Shown piece after piece: positions 14,960-23,169 of a stretch of DNA of 24,122 bases. The position numbers and the translations under genes are program-made. Source of the DNA: Thermoleophilia bacterium (lineage in GTDB: Bacteria; Actinomycetota; Thermoleophilia; Gaiellales; Gaiellaceae); contig JAICYG010000017.1 in assembly GCA_025934335.1 (NCBI GenBank), forward strand, positions 1 through 24,122, in the 5' to 3' direction. The first letter of the stretch is position 1, and each line of letters starts with the position of its first letter. The notes under the pieces were generated by a model. The model had not been told where the DNA came from. It saw nothing but the letters and a program-made list of their open reading frames with translations, and did no database searches.

Positions 14960-17926
14960 GTGACCTGCCCGAGCTGCGCGGCGGAGAACCGCGACGGCGC
15001 GCGCTTTTGCGACTCCTGCGGCGCCTCGCTCTCGCTCGCGCCGCCGCGCGAGCAACGGAAGATCGTCACCGTCCTCTTCTGCGACGTGTCGGGCTCGACC
15101 GCGTTCGCCGAGTCGCGTGACCCCGAGGCGGTGCGGGCGGTGATGGCTCGCTACTTCGAGGTCGCGCGGGCGGCGGTCGAGCGGCACGGAGGCACGGTCG
15201 AGAAGTTCATCGGAGACGCCGTCATGGCCGTCTTCGGCGTGCCGACGATCAGGGAGGACGACGCGCTGCGGGCAGTGCGTGCCGCCGAGGAGCTGCGGGA
15301 CGCGGTCGACATCCCGGTGCGGATCGGCGTCAACACCGGCGAGGTCATGACGGGTAGCGGCGACTCGCTCGTGACCGGCGATGCGGTCAACGTCGCCGCG
15401 CGGCTCGAGCAGGCGGCTGCCCCCGGAGAGGTGCTGATCGGCGACGCGACGCTCGCGCTCGTCCGCGACGCCGTCGACGCCGAGCTGCTCCCGCCGCTCG
15501 AGGCGAAGGGGAAGTCAGAGCCGCTGACCGTGCACCGGCTCGTCGCCGTCACCGGCGAGACCGCCTTCGCGCGCCGCCTCGACGCGCCCTTCGTCGGCCG
15601 CGGGCGGGAGGGGAAGCTGCTTGCGGACGCCTGGGAGCGGGTCGTGTCGGAACGCGCCTGCGCCCTCTTCACCGTGCTCGGCTCGGCGGGGGTGGGCAAG
15701 TCGCGGCTCTCGACCGAGTTTCTAACCGGTCACGACGCCGCCGTCGTCTCGGGACGCTGCCTCTCCTACGGCGAGGGGATCACCTACTGGCCTGTCGTCG
15801 AGGTCGTCCGGCAGCTGCTCGGCGGCCGGCCGGCCCCTGATGCCGCGATCGCCGCGCTCCTCGAGGACGGTGTCGCACCGGCGGACGAGATCGCCCTCGC
15901 CGTTCGGAGGCTGTTCGAGGCAGCGGCCGCCGAGCGGCCGCTCGTCGTGCTGTTCGACGATCTCCAGTGGGGCGAGCCCACGTTTCTCGATCTCGTCGAG
16001 CACGTCGCCGACTGGTCACGCGACGCCCCGATCTTTCTCCTGTGCCTGGCGCGGCCCGAGCTGCTCGACGCCCGCCCGGCGTGGGGAGGCGGGAAGCTCA
16101 ACGCGACCACGGTGCTGCTCGAGCCTCTCAGCCTCGAGGAGACCGACCGGCTGATCGACGTCCTGCTCGCCGATGCCGACCTCGAGCCGTCGCTCCGCGA
16201 GCGGATCCGCTCCGCCTCGGAGGGGAACCCGCTGTTCGTCGAGCAGATGCTGGCGATGATCGAGAGCTCGCCGGGCGAGGTGACGGTGCCGGCGTCGATC
16301 CGGGCCCTCCTCGCCGCGCGGCTCGACCAGCTGCCCGCCGCCGAGCGCGCGGCGCTCGAGCGGGGCTCGGTCGAGGGGCAGGTCTTCCATCGGGGAGCGG
16401 TCGTCGCGCTCGCGCCGGACGACCCGGACGTCGCCTCCCGGCTGCCCCGGCTCATCCGCAAGGAGCTCGTGCGCCCGAACGCCACCGCGTTTCCCGGCGA
16501 CGAGGCGTTCCGGTTCCGGCACCTGCTGATCCGCGACGCCGCCTACGACGCGCTTCCGAAGGCTGCGCGGGCCGAGTTGCACGAGCGGTTCGCGATCTGG
16601 GTCGAGACGCACGAGGATCTCGTCGAGCTCGACGAGATCGTGGGATACCACCTGGAGCAGGCGGCACGGTACCGGTCGGAGCTCGGGCTGCCCGCCGACG
16701 AGCTCGGACGTGCGGCGGCCGCCCGGCTGGGCGCGGCGGGCACCCGCGCGTTCTCACGCGACGACGCCCGCGCCGCCGTCTCGCTGCTCGGCCGCGCGGC
16801 CGCGCTCCTCCCCGTCGACGACCCGGCGCGGATCGCCCTCGTCCTCGAGCTCGGTCGCGCCTGCCACGAGTCCGGCGATCTCGAGCGGTGCTACGCGCTC
16901 TACGGCGAGGTGATCGAGCTCGGCGACGGCGATCTCGCCGCCGAGGCGTTCTTCCAGACCACGTACGCGCACGCGCACGGCGAATCGACGTCGGCGATCG
17001 AGATGAAGGACGTGGTGGCGGCGAAGCTCGCCGAGCTCGGATCGACGGCGGGCGACCGGGTGCTGGCCGTCGGCCAGCTCGTGCTCGGGTGGGCGGAGTT
17101 CTGGGCGGGCGGGACCGGCGCTGCGATCGAAGCGGGAGAGCGCGCGCTCGTGCTCGCGGAGCGGAGCCGCTCGCCCGATGTCGAGCGCGAGGCGCTGCGG
17201 CTGCTCGCCGGCTCGAAAGTGCACGGGCCCACGCCGTGGCCGGACATCGAGCGCCATGCGTCGCGGCTCGAGGCGGCCGGTCTGCGAGCGGGGCTCCTGC
17301 GGATGGGGGCTGCGGCCATGCGCGGCGACTTCGACGAGATGCGACGGCGGCACGAGGCATGGTACGAGACACAGCTGGAACGAGGACGCCTGATCGACGC
17401 CTACGGCCAGGGCAGCACCGCCGGGCGCTACGAGTACCTCGGCGGCGACATCGATCGCGGCATCGAGATCCTGCGCCGCGCGTGGGCGGGTCTCGGCGCG
17501 ATGGGTGAACGGGGTCTTCGCTCCACCGTCGGCGGCGAGCTGGGCGAGCTGCTCGCGCGCAACGGCGCCCTGGACGAGGCGGAGGAGGTGCTCGACGAGG
17601 CCGGTGAGATGGGGACGCCGGACGACTGGGTGACGGTGTCGCAGGTCGCGGTCGGGCGGGCGCTCGTGGCGTCGCGCCGCGGCCGACACGACCTCGCGGT
17701 CGAGCTGGCCCGCGAGGCGGCGGAGATCGCCGACTCGCATGACTACTTCTCGCAGCAGCAGGTCACGTGGCTCGCCTACGGCGAGGTGCTGGCCGCTGCG
17801 GGCAACGACGCGGAGGCGCGCGAGGCGCTCGGTCACGCGCGCGAGATCGCGGAGCGAAAGGTCGCACCGACGGTCGTCCGGCACGTCGACGGGTTGCTGG
17901 CAGCGCTTGCGCCGGCTACGCGGTAG
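14960..17926 (+). CDS. Zinc-ribbon / class III nucleotidyl cyclase / AAA ATPase / TPR regulator
   Basis: A 988-residue signalling protein. Residues 3-20 form a zinc ribbon (CPSC...CDSC). Residues ~33-195 are a class III cyclase domain with metal Asp42 and Asp86, Lys82, and the transition-state pair Asn144/Arg148. The second base-selecting position appears to be Leu137 (LVTGDAVN) instead of Asp or Thr, so cAMP production is likely but not certain. An AAA/STAND-type ATPase follows, with Walker A GSAGVGKS (241-248) and Walker B LFDDLQW near 330. The C-terminal ~450 residues are Ala/Leu-rich helical repeats of TPR type. There is no DNA-binding domain and no membrane segment. Such fusions are expected to sense a protein or ligand through the repeats. 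It is a single gene, and its relation to the inositol genes is only positional. Confidence 0.9.
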   Translation: MTCPSCAAENRDGARFCDSCGASLSLAPPREQRKIVTVLFCDVSGSTAFAESRDPEAVRAVMARYFEVARAAVERHGGTVEKFIGDAVMAVFGVPTIREDDALRAVRAAEELRDAVDIPVRIGVNTGEVMTGSGDSLVTGDAVNVAARLEQAAAPGEVLIGDATLALVRDAVDAELLPPLEAKGKSEPLTVHRLVAVTGETAFARRLDAPFVGRGREGKLLADAWERVVSERACALFTVLGSAGVGKSRLSTEFLTGHDAAVVSGRCLSYGEGITYWPVVEVVRQLLGGRPAPDAAIAALLEDGVAPADEIALAVRRLFEAAAAERPLVVLFDDLQWGEPTFLDLVEHVADWSRDAPIFLLCLARPELLDARPAWGGGKLNATTVLLEPLSLEETDRLIDVLLADADLEPSLRERIRSASEGNPLFVEQMLAMIESSPGEVTVPASIRALLAARLDQLPAAERAALERGSVEGQVFHRGAVVALAPDDPDVASRLPRLIRKELVRPNATAFPGDEAFRFRHLLIRDAAYDALPKAARAELHERFAIWVETHEDLVELDEIVGYHLEQAARYRSELGLPADELGRAAAARLGAAGTRAFSRDDARAAVSLLGRAAALLPVDDPARIALVLELGRACHESGDLERCYALYGEVIELGDGDLAAEAFFQTTYAHAHGESTSAIEMKDVVAAKLAELGSTAGDRVLAVGQLVLGWAEFWAGGTGAAIEAGERALVLAERSRSPDVEREALRLLAGSKVHGPTPWPDIERHASRLEAAGLRAGLLRMGAAAMRGDFDEMRRRHEAWYETQLERGRLIDAYGQGSTAGRYEYLGGDIDRGIEILRRAWAGLGAMGERGLRSTVGGELGELLARNGALDEAEEVLDEAGEMGTPDDWVTVSQVAVGRALVASRRGRHDLAVELAREAAEIADSHDYFSQQQVTWLAYGEVLAAAGNDAEAREALGHAREIAERKVAPTVVRHVDGLLAALAPATR

Positions 17927-19331
17927 CGAGCGTCTCGGGCTTCAGCTCCTCGTTCGGCCGGGCGCGCTTGATGAACCGGCCGCTGCCGGGCTTCGCGAGG
18001 AACTGGTCGCCGTCGACGATCACGTTGCCGCGCAGCAGCACGACCTCCGGCGAGCCCTGCACCTCGATTCCCTCATACAGGTTGTAGTCGGAGCGGGAGT
18101 GGTGGGTCGCGGCGGAGATCGTGACGTGCTTCTCGGGGTCGAAGACGACGATGTCGCCGTCGGAGCCGACGGCGAGCGTGCCCTTGCGCGGGTAGAGGCC
18201 GAAGAGCTTGGCGGGGTTCGTGCAGAGGAGCTCGACCATGCGGTTCAGCGAGATGCGTCCCTCGCGCACGCCGAAGTGGTGGATCATCTGCAGCCGGTTC
18301 TCGAGTCCTGGTCCGCCGTTCGGGATCTGCCGGAAGTCGTCCTTGCCGGCGTCCTTCTGCCCGTCGAAGAGGTACGCGCAGTGGTCCGTGGAGATCGCCT
18401 GCAGTACGTTCGTGCGGACGGCGTTCCAGAGCACCTCCTGGTTTGCCTTCGGGCGGGGGGGCGGCGTGTAGACGTACTTCGCGCCCTCGAAGTCGGGCTG
18501 GTCGAGGAACGACTGGTCGATGAAGAAGTACTGCGTGCAGGTCTCGGCCCAGACGTTCCAGCCCTTGTCGCGCGCGAGCGCGACCGGCTCGACCGACTCC
18601 GCGCACGAGACGTGCACGACGTACAGCGCGGCGCCCGCGACCCGCGCGAGCTGGATCGCCCGGTTCGTCGCCTCGCCCTCCGTCTCGGGCGGGCGCGTCA
18701 GCGCGTGGTAGATCGGAGCCGTGTTGCCGGCGGCGATCGCCTCGGCCATCAGCACCTCGATCGCGTCGCCGTTCTCGGCGTGCACCATCACGAGCGCACC
18801 CGTCTCGGCCGCCACCTGCATCGTCCTGAAGAGCGTCTCGTCGTCGACCATCAGCGAGTCCTTGTACGCCATGAAGAGCTTGTATGACGTGACGCCGTGC
18901 TCCTCGGGCAGCCGGGCGAGCTCCTCGAGCGTCCCGCCCTCGCGCAGGTCGGTGACCGCGATGTGGAAGCCGTTGTCGATCACGGCTTTCCCCTCGCGCT
19001 TCCCGTGCCAGATCTCGAGCGCCTCGGAAAACGTCTGGCCCTTCCCCTGGATGCAGAAGTCGACGTGCGTCGTCGTGCCGCCGAACGCGGCGGCCGTCTG
19101 GCCCGACTCGAAGTCGTCGATCGTCGTCTCGCCGCGCCATGGCATCTCGAGGTGGGTGTGCGGGTCGACGGCACCCGGCAGGACGTACTTGCCCGAGGCG
19201 TCGATCACCCGATCCGCCGTCACGTCGAGCGACTCGCCGATCAGGGAGATCCGCTCGCCCTCCACGTAGACGTCGGCGACGTAGTCGTCGGCCGCGGTGA
19301 TCACGCGCCCACCCTTGATCAGCACGGACAT
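17916..19331 (-). CDS. hydA: Dihydropyrimidinase / D-hydantoinase
   Basis: A 471-residue amidohydrolase with a binuclear zinc site that opens the ring of dihydropyrimidines or 5-substituted hydantoins to N-carbamoyl amino acids. The metal ligands are visible: His58/His60 in DPHTHLEMP, the carboxylated Lys151 (SYKLFMAYK), His184 (VMVHAE), a later His in VVHVSCAES, and Asp in STDHCAY. The substrate-binding Tyr of MAYK (about 156) is present. ATG 19331 has GGAAGGAG a few bases upstream. It is last in a minus-strand operon with an ABC importer, and the neighbouring plus-strand gene encodes the next enzyme. Its 3' end overlaps the cyclase gene by 11 bases (convergent). Pyrimidine versus hydantoin substrate cannot be decided here. 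Confidence 0.93.
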   Translation of the reverse strand: MSVLIKGGRVITAADDYVADVYVEGERISLIGESLDVTADRVIDASGKYVLPGAVDPHTHLEMPWRGETTIDDFESGQTAAAFGGTTTHVDFCIQGKGQTFSEALEIWHGKREGKAVIDNGFHIAVTDLREGGTLEELARLPEEHGVTSYKLFMAYKDSLMVDDETLFRTMQVAAETGALVMVHAENGDAIEVLMAEAIAAGNTAPIYHALTRPPETEGEATNRAIQLARVAGAALYVVHVSCAESVEPVALARDKGWNVWAETCTQYFFIDQSFLDQPDFEGAKYVYTPPPRPKANQEVLWNAVRTNVLQAISTDHCAYLFDGQKDAGKDDFRQIPNGGPGLENRLQMIHHFGVREGRISLNRMVELLCTNPAKLFGLYPRKGTLAVGSDGDIVVFDPEKHVTISAATHHSRSDYNLYEGIEVQGSPEVVLLRGNVIVDGDQFLAKPGSGRFIKRARPNEELKPETLATA

Positions 19332-19357
19332 GATCGCTCCTTCCTCGAGAGACCGGC

Positions 19358-19396
19358 CGGAACCGGGCCCGCGGTCCTCGCGCGAGCCCGGTTCCG
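19358..19396 (-). terminator. Intercistronic stem-loop between binding-protein gene and hydA
   Basis: Bases 19358-19368 (CGGAACCGGGC) pair perfectly with 19386-19396 around a 17-base GC-rich loop. It lies in the 76 bases between the two genes, with no T-tract on either strand. It could partially terminate transcription or protect the binding-protein mRNA end, so that the binding protein is made in excess over the enzyme. Confidence 0.55.
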
Positions 19397-19407
19397 AGTC
19401 TACGCGG

Positions 19408-20529
19408 CTACTTGCCGCCCGGTGTGACCTTGACGTTCAGCGGCTTGTAGTGCTTGCCGAAGACGTCCTGCTTGTTGGCCTTCAGCCCCGCGATCGCCTT
19501 CTTCGCGAGGTCGGTGCGGTACGCACCGGCCGACGGCGCCTTCTTGATGACGCCGAACTGCTGCGCGATCTTTGCCGTCCGCTTGTAGTCGGCGGCGTTC
19601 ATCAGGCCGATCCCGCTCTTCGACGGCCAGACGAGCTTGTTGATCTCGTTCGTCATCCACAGCTGGTGCCCGTGCGGCAGCGTCGGGCCCTGCTTGAGGA
19701 CGATGTTCGTGCAGTCCTGCACGTGGTCGCGGCAGTAGATCCAGCCGGCGAGCGACGCGCCGATGAACTTGACGGCGGTCGCCTGGTTGGCCGGGCTCTT
19801 CAGCCACTTGCCGGTCGAGAAGATGCCGTCCTCGAGCATCCCGGTGCCGACGTTCTGCATCTTGATCACGTTCAGGTCGGACAGCTGGTAGAGCTTCCCG
19901 GTCTTCGGGTTCTTCGACTCGAGCACCTGGGCGAGCTCGTTGTAGGTCATCGCCGAGGCCGAGTCGATCTTGTGGCTCAGGAAGAGCCCCATGTCGAACG
20001 GCTGCTGGACGATGGTGACGCCCTTGTTGTGCTCGGGGTCCATGCCGTTCTTCGTCAGCGCCGCGAACAGCTCGAACTCGTTGCCGCCGAGCCAGTTGCC
20101 GACCTTCTTGTCCTTCATCTTCGCGATCGTGTTGATCCCGGAGCTCTTCCAGGTGAGCTGCGTCATCCCCGAGCGGGCGAAGACCTGGGCGATGTTGACG
20201 AGGTCGGTGCCCTTGTCGCGAGCCGAGAGGAGGCTCGGCAGCCAGTCGATGCCGAACTGCGCCTGGCCCGAGGCGACGACCTGCTCCGGAATGATGTCCG
20301 GGCCGCCCGGCTTGATCGTCACGTCAAGGCCGGCCTGCCTGTAGAAGCCCTTCGCGAGGGCGGCGTAGTAGCCCGCGAACTGCGCCTGCGGCACCCACTT
20401 CGACTGCAGGGTCACCTTCGTGAGCGTCGCCTCTCTCGGCGCCGCCGACGCGTGCGTCGCGACGGCCGCCGCAGACGCGACGGCGACGACCGCGGCGAGC
20501 AGCGCGCCCGCGACCAAACGCTTCCTCAT
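19408..20529 (-). CDS. ABC importer solute-binding protein, NMT1/THI5-like
   Basis: A secreted 373-residue binding protein. It opens with MRKR and a long hydrophobic signal ending near THASAA, without a lipobox Cys. The mature N-terminus (SKWVPQAQFAGYYAALAKGFY, then GLDVTIKPGG) is the hallmark of the THI5/NMT1-like binding proteins, which take up pyrimidine precursors, riboflavin, sulfonates or similar aromatic compounds. Two Cys lie in IYCRDHVQDC. ATG 20529 has GGAAGGAG 7 bases upstream. With the hydantoinase downstream and the importer genes upstream, the ligand is probably a pyrimidine, dihydropyrimidine or hydantoin (inference). Confidence 0.9.
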   Translation of the reverse strand: MRKRLVAGALLAAVVAVASAAAVATHASAAPREATLTKVTLQSKWVPQAQFAGYYAALAKGFYRQAGLDVTIKPGGPDIIPEQVVASGQAQFGIDWLPSLLSARDKGTDLVNIAQVFARSGMTQLTWKSSGINTIAKMKDKKVGNWLGGNEFELFAALTKNGMDPEHNKGVTIVQQPFDMGLFLSHKIDSASAMTYNELAQVLESKNPKTGKLYQLSDLNVIKMQNVGTGMLEDGIFSTGKWLKSPANQATAVKFIGASLAGWIYCRDHVQDCTNIVLKQGPTLPHGHQLWMTNEINKLVWPSKSGIGLMNAADYKRTAKIAQQFGVIKKAPSAGAYRTDLAKKAIAGLKANKQDVFGKHYKPLNVKVTPGGK

Positions 20530-20608
20530 GCACCTACTCCTTCCATCGACGGGGTTTCTCTCTGGGGGGTTTCCGACTGCGGTCGATCATGACGCGGATG
20601 GCAGCGAA

Positions 20609-21427
20609 TTACGAGTCCCGCGCCTCCGGCGCCCAGCGGACGACGAGCCGCTCGCACGCCACGACGGCGGCGTAGAGCGCGATTCCCAGCAGCGAGGCCA
20701 CGAGGATCCCCGCCCAGGCGGTCGTGAAGTCGAGGATCTGCGCCTTCGAGCGGATCAGCACGCCGAGCGCGTCGTAGGACCCGCCGAAGTACTCGCCGAC
20801 GACGGCGCCGATCATGGCGAGCACGCTCGCCACCTTCAGCGCCGTGAACACGTAGGGGAGCGCGGTCGGCACGCGGACGCGGCGCCAGATCGTGAACGAC
20901 GACGCCGCGTAGGAGCGCATCAGCTCGACCTGGCGCGGGCTCGCGCTCTGCAGGCCCCGCAGGGTGTTCACCATCACGGGCAGGAAGCAGAGAACGGCTG
21001 CGATCGCCATCTTGGAGTTCGGCGAGAGCGGGTCGAACCACTGGTTGAAGATCGGGGCGAACGCGATGATCGGGATCGCGTTTGCGGCGATCGCGATCGG
21101 CATCAGCGCGGCGCCGAGCGTCTTGAAGCGGCCGATCAGCGTCGCGGCCGCCATCCCGGCGAGCGAGCCGATCACGAAGCCGCCGAGCGCCTCCTTGAAC
21201 GTGTACCAGCCGGCCGGCCAGAGCGTGTGCCGCTGCTCCCAGCAGCTCTTGACGATGTCGGACGGCTTCGGCAAGAGGAACTGCTGGATGTGGAAGGCAG
21301 CGATTGCGCCCTCCCAGGCGGCGATCGCGAGCGCGAAGACGACGAGGGCCGGCAGCCACTCGCGCGCCTGCTGGCCGAGCCGTCGGCCCATGCCGGGTGA
21401 GATCCCGGTGACGACGATCCCGCTCAC
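20609..21427 (-). CDS. ABC importer permease (SsuC/TauC-like), subunit A
   Basis: A 272-residue membrane permease with about six helices, the first at LPALVVFALAIAAWEGAIAAF. The coupling region contains SPRQVELMRSYAASS followed by RRVRVPTALPYVFTALKVA, as in the SsuC/TauC group. GTG 21427 overlaps the ATPase stop as GTGA, with GAGGAG upstream; ATG 21392 is a shorter alternative. It shares strong similarity with the other permease of this operon, so the channel is probably a heterodimer of paralogues. Confidence 0.88.
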   Translation of the reverse strand: MSGIVVTGISPGMGRRLGQQAREWLPALVVFALAIAAWEGAIAAFHIQQFLLPKPSDIVKSCWEQRHTLWPAGWYTFKEALGGFVIGSLAGMAAATLIGRFKTLGAALMPIAIAANAIPIIAFAPIFNQWFDPLSPNSKMAIAAVLCFLPVMVNTLRGLQSASPRQVELMRSYAASSFTIWRRVRVPTALPYVFTALKVASVLAMIGAVVGEYFGGSYDALGVLIRSKAQILDFTTAWAGILVASLLGIALYAAVVACERLVVRWAPEARDS

Positions 21428-22242
21428 TCGTGGCTGCTCCTCAGCGCGGCTTCTTCTTCGGGGAGCAGGTGCTCGCCACGGGAGCGGAGGAGCTCGCGCA
21501 CCTCGGTCACGAGCTCGAAGTAGCGCGGGTCCTCGCGCGTCTCGACCGACCGCTGCGCCGGCAGGTCGACGTCGACGATGCCGGCGATCCGGCCGGGGCG
21601 CGGGCTCATCACGACGACGCGCGTCGAGAGGAAGACGGCCTCCGAGATCGAGTGCGTCACGAAGACCACGGTCGAGCCGAGCTTCGCCCAGATCGAGAGC
21701 AGCTCCAGGTTCAGGCGTTCGCGCGTCATCTCGTCGAGCGCGCCGAACGGCTCGTCCATGAGCAGGAGCGCCGGCTCGAAGGCGAGCGCGCGGGCGATCG
21801 CGACCCGCTGCTGCATGCCGCCGGAGAGCTGCCACGGGTGGTGGTCCGCGAAGCCCGAGAGCTCGACGAGCTCGAGCATCTGCCGCACGCGCTCCTTTCG
21901 TTTTGCGCGGTCCCAGCCGAGCAGCTCGAGCGGCACCGCGATGTTCTTCGCGACGTTGCGCCACTCGAACAGCACCGCGTCCTGGAAGACGATCCCGTAG
22001 TCGCGGTCGGCGCGGGCCTGCCTCGCCGTCTTGCCGTTGATCGTCACGGTGCCCCGGGTCGGCTCGATCAGGTCGCCGATCACGCGCAGGAGCGTCGACT
22101 TGCCGCAGCCCGACGGCCCGATCAGCGACACGAACTCGCCCGGGCGCAGGGTCAGGTCGATGTTCTCGAGCGCGGTCACGTTCCCCTGCGGGAACGTCTT
22201 CGTCACGCCCGCGATCTCGACGACGTTGCCGCTCTCGCTCAT
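21424..22242 (-). CDS. ABC importer ATPase (SsuB/TauB-like)
   Basis: A 272-residue nucleotide-binding subunit. Walker A GPSGCGKST is at 42-50, Q-loop Gln87, signature LSGGMQQR at 139-146, Walker B LLLMDEP at about 159-165 and the H-loop in FVTHS near 195. It lacks the long TOBE tail of the other ATPase in this window, which fits the nitrate/sulfonate/taurine class. GGAG lies 8 bases before ATG 22242. The start overlaps the upstream permease stop (ATGA), and its stop overlaps the next permease start. Confidence 0.93.
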   Translation of the reverse strand: MSESGNVVEIAGVTKTFPQGNVTALENIDLTLRPGEFVSLIGPSGCGKSTLLRVIGDLIEPTRGTVTINGKTARQARADRDYGIVFQDAVLFEWRNVAKNIAVPLELLGWDRAKRKERVRQMLELVELSGFADHHPWQLSGGMQQRVAIARALAFEPALLLMDEPFGALDEMTRERLNLELLSIWAKLGSTVVFVTHSISEAVFLSTRVVVMSPRPGRIAGIVDVDLPAQRSVETREDPRYFELVTEVRELLRSRGEHLLPEEEAALRSSHE

Positions 22243-23135
22243 TCAACCGTCTCCGGGGCGCGGCGGACGATCGCCTTCTCGGCGGCCACCACGCCGACGA
22301 AAAAGATGATCCCGAGGAGCGCGGCGACGATGTTCGTCGCCCACAGCTCCTGCGGCTCGATCGAGTAGTACTGGTTGAAGTTGAGGATGGCGCCTCCGAG
22401 CCCGTCCTGGAGGCCGGAGGGGAGCTCGCCGATGATCGCGCCGACGACGCTCGCCGTCGCTGCGATCTTGAGCGCCGCGAAGACGTACGGGAGCGATGTG
22501 GGCACGCGCAGCTTCCAGAGCACGGTCCAGCGGCTCGCGGCGTACGTCCGCATTAGCTCGAGCGCACGCGGGTCGGCCGACTGCAGGCCGCGCAGCGTGT
22601 TGATCGCCACTGGGAAGAAGGTCAGGTAGGCGGCGATGACGGCGACCGATCCCCAGCCCTGCACCCCGGCGGGGAGCTTCGGGTTCACCCAGATGACGAC
22701 CATCGGGGCGATCGCGAGGATCGGGATCGTCTGGCTCGCCACGATGTAGGGCAGGAAGCCGCGGGTGAGGAGGCGCGAGTGGACGAGCACGACGCCGATC
22801 GCGAAGCCGATCACCGCGCCGAGCCCGAACCCGACGGCAGCTTCCTTGGCGGTGAAGAGCGACTTGTGGAAGAGGATCGTGCCGAGCGCGGGCTGGTTCA
22901 CCTGGGCGGGTTGCCAGAGCGCATGCAGGATCACCCAGATGTGCGGCATCGTCGTGTCGTCGACGACGAACGGGTGCGTCCACCCCGTCGAGACCCACAC
23001 CCAGTGGTAGAGCTCGTAGAGGCCGACGAGGGCGGCGAGCACGCAGACGACGGCGGCGGCGCGCTTCGTCCCGGCGGCGAGTGGAGCTGTGAAGGTGCGG
23101 CGGGTGGGCAGCGTCGCGGCGGCGGCGGAGCTCAT
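22239..23135 (-). CDS. ABC importer permease (SsuC/TauC-like), subunit B
   Basis: First gene of the minus-strand operon, 298 residues. I start at ATG 23135 because GAAGG lies about 7 bases before it and the basic head (PTRR, then TKR) leads into the first helix AAAVVCVLAALVGLYELY; the frame is open further upstream, but there it runs antisense to the HyuC-type gene. The segment DPRALELMRTYAASRW and KLRVPTSLPYVFAALKIA closely mirrors the partner permease, pointing to duplication. The divergent gene starts only 34 bases away, so the promoter of this operon must lie partly inside that gene. Confidence 0.87.
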   Translation of the reverse strand: MSSAAAATLPTRRTFTAPLAAGTKRAAAVVCVLAALVGLYELYHWVWVSTGWTHPFVVDDTTMPHIWVILHALWQPAQVNQPALGTILFHKSLFTAKEAAVGFGLGAVIGFAIGVVLVHSRLLTRGFLPYIVASQTIPILAIAPMVVIWVNPKLPAGVQGWGSVAVIAAYLTFFPVAINTLRGLQSADPRALELMRTYAASRWTVLWKLRVPTSLPYVFAALKIAATASVVGAIIGELPSGLQDGLGGAILNFNQYYSIEPQELWATNIVAALLGIIFFVGVVAAEKAIVRRAPETVE

Positions 23136-23156
23136 CTCGAACCTTCTATCACGCTT

Positions 23157-23162
23157 TAGGAT
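23157..23162 (+). promoter_or_regulatory. -10 element TAGGAT of the HyuC-type gene
   Basis: TAGGAT fits TAnnnT and ends 7 bases before ATG 23170. The same spacing is seen before iolD and the cyclase gene. No -35 consensus is recognisable in the 34-base divergent spacer. Confidence 0.45.
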
Positions 23163-23169
23163 CGGCTTC

